Assembly (NCBI GenBank): GCA_000296795.1 | Contig: BAFH01000004.1 | Coordinates: forward strand, 558,001 to 622,000 | Reading direction: 5' to 3' | DNA length: 64,000 bases | DNA from: Candidatus Jettenia caeni | GTDB lineage: Bacteria; Planctomycetota; Brocadiia; Brocadiales; Brocadiaceae | Shown here: piece after piece, positions 1 through 7,495 of the stretch | Numbering within the stretch: position 1 is the first letter of the stretch | Layout of the letters: each line of letters begins with the position of its first letter | Position numbers and translations under genes: made by a program | The notes under the pieces: generated by a model | Told to the model about the DNA's origin: nothing | The model's input: only the letters and a program-made list of their open reading frames with translations | The model's database searches: none

Positions 1-949
1 CTACACCTCCGGCCATGCACAGGTTATCGTCACCGGTTTTTTTCTGCAACCAATGAACAATATATAATACAGTCTCTTCAAGAACTGTTTGAAGAGAGCT
101 TGCAATATCATAATGATACTGGTGAAGTGGTCCTCCCCGCTTTCTCGCCGGCCCAAAAAGTTTCTCTAAAGATGGCCGCACAATCGTATATTGACCATGA
201 TCTTTAACCTGTATGATTTTACGAAATTCATCCGCGTAAACCGGCTTACCGTATGATGCAAGCGCCATGACTTTGTATTCATCGGAGGAATGCTGAAAAC
301 CGAGGTATGTTGTCATCTGTTCGTAAAAAAGACCGAGCGAATGAGGCATAGTAACTTCTCCCAAACGCTCAAGTCTGCAATCGGCGCCGAGACTATAACT
401 GGTTGTTGTCTTTTCTCCCCTTCCATCGAGTGTTAACACGGCTGCACTACGAAAAGGCGATGCAAAAAAAGCGCTTGCGGCATGTGCGGTATGATGGTCT
501 ATAAAATGCCATGTATACGGCCCATCGATACGGGCTTTTCTAAAACGCTCTTTCAAATGATAGGGAACTCCATCCACAAGCTGACGGGGAGCATTTATAA
601 TTGACGAGATAAAAAGAGGGTCCCACGGAGATTCCCATGATTCAGATACCTTATGTGCGCTCGGTTCGAGAGGTAAGGTTATTACTGCATCCCTGCCGTC
701 TTCTTTCAGCAGCAGGAATGGATTGTACGAATAAGCAATATGATCTACTTCTGAAAGGATAAGTCTTGCCTCTTTCAGGCAATAATCAATTGCATGAAAG
801 GGAAGTTCGTATGTTGAAAATGGAATTGGACGTTTCCCATGTTTTATTCCGGTAAACCGTTCCTCCTCAGATGCAGCTATAACTTTTCCATTTTTAACAA
901 GACATGCTGCAGAATCATGATACGCAGCATTAATTCCGAGGGTATACAT
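1..949 (-). CDS. Carbamoyltransferase, NodU/CmcH/TobZ family (3' part cut by window edge)
   Basis: Reading leftward from ATG at 949 gives 316 codons with no stop before the window edge, so the C-terminal part is outside. The start (MYTLGINAAYHDSAACLV) is the usual opening of the family. HHTAHAASAF carries the HHxxHA metal-binding signature of the N-terminal Kae1/TsaD-like domain, and LDGRGE and MALASYGKP are further family blocks. The family moves a carbamoyl group from carbamoyl phosphate, via carbamoyl-adenylate, onto hydroxyls of sugars or secondary metabolites in the cytoplasm. A GGAGAG ribosome-binding site lies just upstream of 949. Its leftward neighbours (GT9, GmhB, SDR) suggest decoration of a surface glycan, which is inference. 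Family assignment is firm; the substrate is unknown. Confidence 0.88.
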   Translation of the reverse strand, partial: MYTLGINAAYHDSAACLVKNGKVIAASEEERFTGIKHGKRPIPFSTYELPFHAIDYCLKEARLILSEVDHIAYSYNPFLLLKEDGRDAVITLPLEPSAHKVSESWESPWDPLFISSIINAPRQLVDGVPYHLKERFRKARIDGPYTWHFIDHHTAHAASAFFASPFRSAAVLTLDGRGEKTTTSYSLGADCRLERLGEVTMPHSLGLFYEQMTTYLGFQHSSDEYKVMALASYGKPVYADEFRKIIQVKDHGQYTIVRPSLEKLFGPARKRGGPLHQYHYDIASSLQTVLEETVLYIVHWLQKKTGDDNLCMAGGV

Positions 950-973
950 TCATGAACTCTCCTCTCTTTTTAT

Positions 974-1009
974 ATCAATAACAAGCAGGATAAGGCTTTA
1001 GCCTTGCCG
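974..1009. repeat. 36-bp palindromic repeat, left copy
   Basis: Matches 3675-3710 in inverted orientation at 33 of 36 positions. Its core (AAGGCTTTAGCCTT) is itself palindromic, so it would form a hairpin in RNA. It lies between the carbamoyltransferase start and the end of the GT9 gene and could act as a processing or termination hairpin. Confidence 0.7.
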
Positions 1010-1076
1010 CTCTGCGTATTTCTCCGGAATTTTGTCGAAAATTCACCTGCTATCAAAATAATCCTGATTAACAACC

Positions 1077-2174
1077 CTATAATACCTCCCGGGATTGCCC
1101 GGCTCCTTCTCTCAATAATTCACAGGCAGCGTTTACCACAGTACCTGGAGATAATAATCTTAAACAATTATGATGCACTTCAGGGCAAATACTCTTATAG
1201 CAGTATTTGCAAGGCACATCGTGAAACAATACATGATGCGGAACTTTCCACGGTGTATGCTGTGGATTCGTGAGTGCATACAAGTCAACCACAGGTACAC
1301 CTAATGCAGAGGCCACATGCACGGGCGCGGTGTTATTTGAAATTAAGAGCGACGAACATGATATCAGCGCCGAAAGCTCACTAAAATTCAGTTTACCAGC
1401 AAGGGAATACGAGGGCATACCAATCATGTTTTGAATAGTATGAACAAGCTCCTGTTCTGTTTCTGATCCCGTCAAAATAAGCAGAGAACCCGTTTCTTCA
1501 GCAAAACATCGGGCAACGGCAGCAAAACTTTCAGGTGGATATCTGCGTGATGGAGCGCTGGCACCGGTATGCATTACTACCCATGGCCGTTTTTTCTCTC
1601 TGTTCATTTCCCTGAGAATGGTGAGAACCTTAGCCCGTGCCTGGAGCGGCACGGAGAGGGAGATCCGTTCATCGGCAGTATGGCAGCCAATTGCTGCAAC
1701 GAGATCAAGCTGACGCCGGACCTCATGACGGGTATATTGTTTCGGTTCGGGATCAGGCAGCCAATGCGTAAGAAGCTGATAAGGATTCTCATGACAATAG
1801 GCAAGACGGAGTGGGATATCTGCCAGATAACATAAGAAAGCCGATGGCAGCGGGTTTTGGGTATATACCGTAAAAATAACTGCAGCATCAAACCTGCCCT
1901 GTCTCAAATACTCAACCATGGTGTATTCAGATTTGCTGTTGTGAGCCGGAGCCGTAGCTTTTATCCAGGGTGCATCGTATATGATGACATTGTCTATCTC
2001 AGGAATCAACCCCGATAATTTTGCACCTGATGAAGAAGCCAGAAGCGTAATCTTACGCCCGGCGCAAGATTCCTTAAGGGCGCGAATTGCCGGGGTTGTC
2101 ATAAGTACATCCCCAATATTATCGAGCCTTACACAGAGAACGTTTTTACAAGTATCCCAGTCATGTGAAATCAT
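1077..2174 (-). CDS. Glycosyltransferase family 9 (heptosyltransferase-like)
   Basis: 365 aa. The N-terminus has the GT9 motif DNIGDVLMTTPAIRAL (residues about 17-32). HTGASAPSRRYPPESF (about 200-217) and SNNTAPVHVASALGVP (about 279-294) are the conserved nucleotide-sugar-binding segments of the second Rossmann lobe. A cysteine cluster near the C-terminus (CKYCYKSICPEVHHNC) recurs in this family. GT9 enzymes add heptose or related sugars from ADP-activated donors to lipopolysaccharide core or other glycans on the cytoplasmic side of the inner membrane. The ATG at 2174 has an AAAGG site and starts 6 nt after the GmhB-like stop, so the two are probably co-transcribed. Acceptor and sugar cannot be read from the sequence. 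Confidence 0.88.
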   Translation of the reverse strand: MISHDWDTCKNVLCVRLDNIGDVLMTTPAIRALKESCAGRKITLLASSSGAKLSGLIPEIDNVIIYDAPWIKATAPAHNSKSEYTMVEYLRQGRFDAAVIFTVYTQNPLPSAFLCYLADIPLRLAYCHENPYQLLTHWLPDPEPKQYTRHEVRRQLDLVAAIGCHTADERISLSVPLQARAKVLTILREMNREKKRPWVVMHTGASAPSRRYPPESFAAVARCFAEETGSLLILTGSETEQELVHTIQNMIGMPSYSLAGKLNFSELSALISCSSLLISNNTAPVHVASALGVPVVDLYALTNPQHTPWKVPHHVLFHDVPCKYCYKSICPEVHHNCLRLLSPGTVVNAACELLREGAGQSREVL

Positions 2175-2180
2175 AACCTT

Positions 2181-2774
2181 TTATCTATTCATCATAATTC
2201 TTCTATCAATGAGTGTTATCAAATGTGCAGCTTCTAAAAGATTTTCCATAATATAATGCGGCATTCGATTGGGAGAAAGTACCCATTCTGTCTCATTGCC
2301 GTTATCTATAAGAACAGTCTTACATCCTGCACGGCGTCCTGCCTCAACATCGTTCAGGATATCGCCAATAAACCAGGATTGCTTAAGATCTATGTTCAGC
2401 TCATGGGCTGCCAGGAATAGTAGCCCTGGTGCAGGTTTCCGGCAGGTACACGCCATAGCATAATCAGGTATCCCATCGGGAAGATGAGGACAATAATAAA
2501 ATCCCGCAAGCGACACGCCAAACCCAGCCATACAATGACGAATATGCATTTCTACGTTGCGCAAATCTTCTTCTGAAAAGTAGCCACGGGCTATCCCCGA
2601 TTGGTTCGTAATTATCACTAACCTATACCCGGCAACATCAAGAAGTTGTAAGGCATCCCTGACGCCTGGCACAAACCGTATGTGACGAGGGTCAATATTA
2701 TACGGCACATCCTCTATGATAGTACCGTCTTTATCCAGGAAAATAGCTTGTGCCATATTGAATATTAAGGCCAT
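2181..2774 (-). CDS. gmhB: HAD-IIIA phosphatase, D-glycero-D-manno-heptose 1,7-bisphosphate 7-phosphatase-like
   Basis: 197 aa. FLDKDGTI near the N-terminus gives the DxDGT nucleophile motif of HAD phosphatases, NQSGIARG is the GmhB substrate loop, CPHLPDG followed by CTCRKPAPG forms the Cys/His zinc site typical of GmhB, and FIGD supplies the metal-binding aspartate. GmhB removes the C7 phosphate in ADP-heptose synthesis, which suits the downstream GT9 gene. The start at 2774 overlaps the end of the SDR gene by 10 nt; an internal ATG at 2756, just before the HAD motif, is an alternative. Homologues acting on histidinol phosphate or other sugars share this fold, so heptose specificity rests on context. 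Confidence 0.83.
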   Translation of the reverse strand: MALIFNMAQAIFLDKDGTIIEDVPYNIDPRHIRFVPGVRDALQLLDVAGYRLVIITNQSGIARGYFSEEDLRNVEMHIRHCMAGFGVSLAGFYYCPHLPDGIPDYAMACTCRKPAPGLLFLAAHELNIDLKQSWFIGDILNDVEAGRRAGCKTVLIDNGNETEWVLSPNRMPHYIMENLLEAAHLITLIDRRIMMNR

Positions 2775-3490
2775 GATGTCTCATGCATGGGAAGGACCAT
2801 TACCTCCGGTATAACCGTCTCGTCAGGCAGCATTAATACAAACTTAACAGTCCCTGCAACGTTTTTTGGCTCCTGAAGTGTATTCAAATCTATATCGGGA
2901 AATCTCTCCAGAAGAAACGGTGTGCGCATCCCGCCACTTATTACCGCTATTACTTTGATATTTTGCTTTCGGGCCTCTACATGAAGTGCATGGCTAAAGC
3001 CGAGAAGTCCCCATTTACTTGCATGGTATGCAGATGCATTCGCCCACGTTCTTTTTGCTGCAGTAGATACAATATTTACGATATTACCTCTGCCACGCTG
3101 TTTCATAACACTCAATGCGTATTTTGACATAAGAAACGGACCGCGTAAGTTTACCCGAATGATACGATCCCAATCAGCAACAGAGATCTCATCGACAGGC
3201 AGCGTTACATCAATTCCTGCATTATTAATGAGTATATCGAGATGCCCGTATCTTGCCACTACCTGGTTTACGGCCTCTTCTGCCTGTTGTTCATCACCAA
3301 CGTCAAGCGGCAAAGCCATAGATTCAATACTCTTTATTCTCAAGTCGTCAGCTATCTTTTTAACAAGTTCTTCCCTGATATCAGTCAGAACTACGGTAGC
3401 CCCAGATTCTCCCAACATGCGGCATATGGCTTCGCCAAGCCCCCGCCCTCCTCCGGTAACTAAAGCCACATTTCCCTTTAATTCATTCAT
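2765..3490 (-). CDS. Short-chain dehydrogenase/reductase (SDR), NAD(P)-dependent
   Basis: About 241 aa from the ATG at 3490, which has AAGGAG nine bases upstream; an in-frame longer start at 3511 is less likely. VTGGGRGLGEA is the TGxxxGxG nucleotide-binding motif, NNAG follows strand 4, and YHASKWG carries the YxxxK catalytic pair. This is the classical SDR layout of about 250 aa. These enzymes oxidise or reduce alcohol/keto groups on sugars, lipids or steroids. First gene of the leftward SDR-GmhB-GT9 run, so a role in nucleotide-sugar or glycan modification is plausible but not shown. Confidence 0.85.
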   Translation of the reverse strand: MNELKGNVALVTGGGRGLGEAICRMLGESGATVVLTDIREELVKKIADDLRIKSIESMALPLDVGDEQQAEEAVNQVVARYGHLDILINNAGIDVTLPVDEISVADWDRIIRVNLRGPFLMSKYALSVMKQRGRGNIVNIVSTAAKRTWANASAYHASKWGLLGFSHALHVEARKQNIKVIAVISGGMRTPFLLERFPDIDLNTLQEPKNVAGTVKFVLMLPDETVIPEVMVLPMHETSWP

Positions 3491-3674
3491 CCTTCCCTTC
3501 TCCTTTTGCATTCATAAAGGTAACACCTTCAAAAATTCTGAATACGATAGTATATACGCAATTTAATTGCCACCTCTCATATTCCACATAAAAAATTTAT
3601 ACAAATAACTAAAAATCCTTAATGCATAAGGTTGCGTTTTTTTATTTGAATGAGAATGGAGAAAATATGCAGGA

Positions 3675-3710
3675 CGGCAAGGCTAAAGCCTTGCCCTACT
3701 TGTTATTGAT
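3675..3710. repeat. 36-bp palindromic repeat, right copy
   Basis: Inverted partner of 974-1009 (33 of 36 identical). Together the copies bracket the GT9-GmhB-SDR block. Confidence 0.7.
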
Positions 3711-3736
3711 GTAAGAAAAATGGAGTTGTAAAAAAC

Positions 3737-3786
3737 GTGACTTGTCACAAAAGTGTGACATTGCAAGAAGTGCGTCATGTCACACG
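3737..3786. repeat. TGTGAC/GTCACA palindrome array, locus 1
   Basis: Contains GTGAC-TT-GTCAC, then TGTCACA-AAAG-TGTGACA with perfect 7-bp arms, then CATGTCACACG. Similar arrays occur at 22196-22238 and 58338-58380. Either a small dispersed palindromic element or an array of binding sites for a dimeric regulator. Confidence 0.6.
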
Positions 3787-4056
3787 TTGCCCATATTCCT
3801 TCAAGATGGATCTTAAGAGTTTACGACATGCAGAACAGCTCTCCCATACAAGGATGGATCGGGCAAGGCGAAGAAGCAATCACTGCCTTTGGGATTGCTT
3901 CGGAAAAGACCCTCACCATGACTGATGAGGTAGTCTTTCTCTTGTTGAGAATATGTTCGGCTTCGTCCTTCCCTTGGGAGACTATAGCTTGCTTTCTATA
4001 TAATATAATGTGCACTGGAAATATGAATGTAACGGATGAGAGAAAAGATTGCCGGA

Positions 4057-5340
4057 CTAAACATGCGATACCCGTTCCCGGAGGTTGTTATGACGCACTC
4101 TTTCTTTGCTATCTCGGCTCTCATTCTTTTCTGGTACAATAATGAAATTCCATTGCAAAGGTGTTCCCTGGAATTCGCTGCCTAGTTCTGTCATTTCATA
4201 ATCTGGTATTCCCATCTCTATTTTACGATTATCCGTATCAAAAAGAGGCCTCTTTTTTGAAGTTTTCGAACCGGGAGAGTTGATTACCTGGATAACAGTT
4301 TCAAAGTTTACCAACGATTCTCCTTTCCGGTTCATACTGACAAAAGAAAATGTTTTATACTCTACATTACTCCATTTGCTTATCCCCGGAGGAGAATAAC
4401 ATACCGTGATACGTTTCTGTATTTCATCGGATATTTTTTGTAAATAGTATTTCCATTCTTCACCATGAAGACCGTTATTTTCTGAGCCATTTATACAAAT
4501 CATAATACTTTTTGCATGAGGGTATTGTTTAGATCCAAAGAGGAACCACCATTCTTTAACACTCTCTGCGGTAAACTCTATCGCATCACGAGATACTTCA
4601 ACAGTGGCCATTCCATTATTTTTCTGAATATCGTACGATCCAAAAGCTGTTGTTTTGTTATCAGATAATGTGGAAAGACCATATCTATGTATTTGTTCTG
4701 AATATCCTTTTGGGGACAATCTTTTATCAGGATTTTTACCTCTATCTCTTCGCTCTTTCTTTTTTATATCAACCGATATTACCGGATTCCCTTCACGAAT
4801 ATGCTTTTTTGCAAGGCTATTTATATACTGAAACTGATGTTCGCGCTCTTTACGTGAAATCCCTTTCCACATTTTTCCATTAAATTGTAAAGAATACTCC
4901 AGCTCTTTAAGCCTTCGCTGGACGGTATCCTCACTTATAGAATACCCTAGCTCCTTTATTTGATCGCTGATCTGATACGTAGATTTCGTTGTCCATGTAA
5001 GCAAGCTTTTCGGATCATTTGCTGTTGTCTCGTTTACAATATGCTTTAGTATATGTAAAATTTCAGGATTCTTTTCTTCTACCTTTTTTCGTCCTCCTCC
5101 GGGTTGGCGTATTCTCCCCTCTTCGTACAATGTCCCTAATGTCCCTTTTGATTTAAGCTCTTTTATCCCTCTTATTACCGTAGGTTTTGATAAACCGGTA
5201 ATATCACATATTCTCTTGATTCCTCCGTGTCCAAGAAGCATAGCTTCTCTGGCAACAAACCACCGGGTTTGTGCCTCATTGAGCGTATTCAAAATCTTTA
5301 AGAAAATTTTTTCTTGTTCTTTGCCTGTTAACTTTATCAT
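4057..5340 (-). CDS. Transposase, ISAzo13 family (Rhodopirellula-type DDE)
   Basis: 427 aa from ATG at 5340; an upstream in-frame extension to 5523 is low-complexity and unlikely to be translated. The N-terminal helix-turn-helix is followed by RQPGGGRKK and DPKSLLTWTTKS, then LGYSISEDTVQRRLKELEYS, all ISAzo13 hallmarks. Candidate DDE acidic residues lie in ISVDIKKKE (about 188), RDAIEFTAES (about 250) and WSNVEYKTF (about 323). The length and ending (GIPDYEMTELGSEF) resemble an intact member, so it may be functional. I could not identify convincing terminal inverted repeats or a target duplication, so the element's boundaries are left open. Confidence 0.85.
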   Translation of the reverse strand: MIKLTGKEQEKIFLKILNTLNEAQTRWFVAREAMLLGHGGIKRICDITGLSKPTVIRGIKELKSKGTLGTLYEEGRIRQPGGGRKKVEEKNPEILHILKHIVNETTANDPKSLLTWTTKSTYQISDQIKELGYSISEDTVQRRLKELEYSLQFNGKMWKGISRKEREHQFQYINSLAKKHIREGNPVISVDIKKKERRDRGKNPDKRLSPKGYSEQIHRYGLSTLSDNKTTAFGSYDIQKNNGMATVEVSRDAIEFTAESVKEWWFLFGSKQYPHAKSIMICINGSENNGLHGEEWKYYLQKISDEIQKRITVCYSPPGISKWSNVEYKTFSFVSMNRKGESLVNFETVIQVINSPGSKTSKKRPLFDTDNRKIEMGIPDYEMTELGSEFQGTPLQWNFIIVPEKNESRDSKERVRHNNLRERVSHV

Positions 5341-5945
5341 AATTCTTTCGTTTCCTTTCAAAAAAACATCTTTCTCATAAATTATGAAGTCTAACTGTAG
5401 ATGTATTAGCAATATACTTACCAAAAAATTTTTTCCGGAGAAACTTATCGTAAGAATAAAATTAAAACATAAGTAACTGGAATTTAAGAATATATGAGTA
5501 TCTGGTAAGCTGGCTTGTACCATATGTTTTATTTTTTAGGATAAAGTAATTTATATCTTCTGTATGAATACAGATACAGTGATCACACACTATCACCTAA
5601 AAAATTATGGCTTAAGTCCTTATATCAAATTTTACATGACCACAAAAACATACAATGAGTAGGTAATTGCATGCACGGTAACGTGAAATTTGGGGGTTAT
5701 TCCGGGTGGAATGAGGATTCTCCCGCTCGTGAAAAATGATGTGAAAATTACAAAAAGAGGTATATTGACTGGAATTGTGAGTTTTGTATAACTTCAAGTT
5801 AAAGACGGCAACACGGACAAACGGAGTCTGTCTGTGCCACCCTGAAAACCACTTACATAAAATGAAAATTCCTATACAATCAAGCTGAAGTATGCATCAA
5901 TCTCGAAGTAAGCACATTCTTATCTGGTAGTATTCCTGGCTTTTT
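5341..5945. other. Intergenic region downstream of the redox cluster
   Basis: About 600 bp without a credible gene. The AT-rich part next to the transposase start may include the IS end. A 58-bp dispersed repeat occupies 5829-5886. The ORF on the minus strand at 5612-5797 shows no recognisable protein features. Confidence 0.5.
5829..5886. repeat. 58-bp dispersed repeat, copy A
   Basis: Matches 42017-42074 in the same orientation with only a few mismatches, including the shared block CAATCAAGCT at the end. Both copies are preceded by sequence containing ACGGACAAACG. No coding potential seen. Confidence 0.7.
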
Positions 5946-7484
5946 TTACTTCATCGCTACCTCCTTCCAGGCTGTTTCAATGGCTGCTTTCAGAGATTCA
6001 TAGGTTTTCTCTGCAACGCGTCGGCCGTTCACAAAAACAGTTGGTGTCGAATTGAGTCCGAGCCGTAACGCTTCCATTCGGTCTTGCTTTACCTTATCAG
6101 CAAATTTCTCAGTATCAAGCGCTTCGTCAAACATCTTTCGGTTAAGCCCCAATTGGCTTGCATACTCTTTCAGATTGTCGGCACCGAGTGCTCTCTGATT
6201 CTGAAACAAAATGGCAATGTACTCCCAATAGTTACCCTGTTCGCGCGCAGCTTCAGCGGCAATAGCAGCCTTATAGGCGTTGGCATGCCGCTGTAACGGG
6301 AAGTCGCGCGCTACGAGCCTTACCTTATTACCATATTCTTTCATCAGTTCTTCAAGCATTTCATGTAAATTTGAACAAGTCGAACATTCATAGTCGATGA
6401 ACTCCACAATAGTTATTGTAGCATTCTCATTGCCTTTCGATGGTTGATCCCGGGTCGAGATAGCTTCAATAGAACGTTTTGGTGCAGCAAGAAAGATCTC
6501 CAGAGCAGCTGCCTGGCGTAGTTGTTCAGTAAAAGCAGCCTTCGCCCGTTCTTCTTCGTGCTGTTTCAGATATTGAGTGATCTTACCCCTGTCAACTGCC
6601 ATTCCGTGATTAGCGTCAACTCTATCTTTGTTCTTCATATAAAATGCCAGAATATCCTTCTTCGTTATTCTCTTCTGCCTCGAAGTAACTTCTGCGTTCA
6701 GTAGTTCCGGAATGGTAATATTCCTTCTCTGCGCCTCCTGCTGAAAAAGCAGATCATTTATCATGAGGTCAACGGTTTGTTTTTGCAACTCGTAGATCTG
6801 CTCTTGTACCTTAAAAATCTCTGGTTGAAGTTTTTTATCAATATCTCTCAGGGTAATCTTTTCGCCATTGACTACGGCAAGTACACGATCCGGCTCAGTA
6901 GTAACATCAGCAAGGGTCAGGTAGTCTACTACCGTCTGAATCTGAGCCTTCGAACGAAGGAGTTCGGCAAGCTTCTTTGCTTCCGCACTCTGGCGCTGTC
7001 TTTGAAGATAGTTCATAATCTGCTCTTTCAAGGCGTTAAACTCTCCTGAAAGCTGGCTCTTGTTCTCATGGTAGAAAGCCAACGCCTCCGCTTCAGTCGG
7101 TTCCTTGACTTTTGCTATAACTTCGTCCTGGAGTATCCTGGCAGTATCAATCTTACGCTTTTTCGCTTCCTGATCCAGGAGATCGGAATTAATCTTAAGA
7201 TAAAGTTCGTTGGATCGCGCATCGAGCAAGACCTGCTGGATTTCGAATACGGAATCTCGGATCTTCTCATCAACCGCCTGCTGGCTAATGATTGTGCCAT
7301 TAACTATGGCAACGGCATTGGATGGTATCTCTATATTGCAATCCTCACCATCCTCCTGTTTTCCACTGGACCCGATAGCTAATACCCTTTTCTCTTTTTT
7401 CAATACAGCATCAGTCTGAGCCAGAAGCACCGTGCCGAATACCATAATCTTTGCGAAAAGAAGTAATGATAGTTTATTCATCAT
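5946..7484 (-). CDS. Exported SurA-like chaperone domains fused to a DsbA-type thioredoxin domain
   Basis: 512 aa with an N-terminal signal segment (LSLLLFAKIMVFGTVLLA). Two related helical modules follow, each opening with a VNG block (VAIVNGTIISQQAVDEKI and VLAVVNGEKITLRDIDKKL), as in the N-terminal chaperone region of SurA/PpiC-type foldases. The C-terminal part (about 340-510) is a DsbA/DSBA-like thioredoxin fold: FIDYECSTCSNLHEML with a CSTC active site at about residue 364, and a later STPTVFVNGRRV containing the cis-proline. No parvulin catalytic domain is obvious. Probably a periplasmic or paryphoplasm protein that holds clients and handles their disulfides. Last gene of the leftward copper/heme cluster, 11 nt after the preceding stop, so co-expression is likely. 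Confidence 0.8.
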   Translation of the reverse strand: MMNKLSLLLFAKIMVFGTVLLAQTDAVLKKEKRVLAIGSSGKQEDGEDCNIEIPSNAVAIVNGTIISQQAVDEKIRDSVFEIQQVLLDARSNELYLKINSDLLDQEAKKRKIDTARILQDEVIAKVKEPTEAEALAFYHENKSQLSGEFNALKEQIMNYLQRQRQSAEAKKLAELLRSKAQIQTVVDYLTLADVTTEPDRVLAVVNGEKITLRDIDKKLQPEIFKVQEQIYELQKQTVDLMINDLLFQQEAQRRNITIPELLNAEVTSRQKRITKKDILAFYMKNKDRVDANHGMAVDRGKITQYLKQHEEERAKAAFTEQLRQAAALEIFLAAPKRSIEAISTRDQPSKGNENATITIVEFIDYECSTCSNLHEMLEELMKEYGNKVRLVARDFPLQRHANAYKAAIAAEAAREQGNYWEYIAILFQNQRALGADNLKEYASQLGLNRKMFDEALDTEKFADKVKQDRMEALRLGLNSTPTVFVNGRRVAEKTYESLKAAIETAWKEVAMK

Positions 7485-7495
7485 TTATTATCCCT

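Larger units (their letters stand above)
3491..4056. other. Intergenic region with palindromic elements
   Basis: About 565 bp with no convincing gene. It holds the right copy of the 36-bp repeat (3675-3710), a block of TGTGAC/GTCACA half-sites (3737-3786), and a degenerate piece of the genomic repeat containing GATTGCTTCGG and CCCTCACCATGAC (about 3888-3928). Short ORFs on the plus strand here consist of repeat sequence and are not supported. Confidence 0.6.

Noticed and set aside
3737-3786. CRP-type operator reading of TGTGAC...GTCACA
   Set aside because: CRP sites need a 6-bp centre between TGTGA and TCACA. The palindromes here have a 4-bp centre in that register or differ in arm order, so CRP is not assumed.
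3777-4142. 121-aa ORF on the plus strand, and others nearby
   Set aside because: Runs through palindromic repeats and the 3' end of the transposase; no recognisable protein features.
5340-5523. N-terminal extension of the ISAzo13 transposase
   Set aside because: Low-complexity hydrophobic sequence; the MIKLTGKEQ start fits the family.
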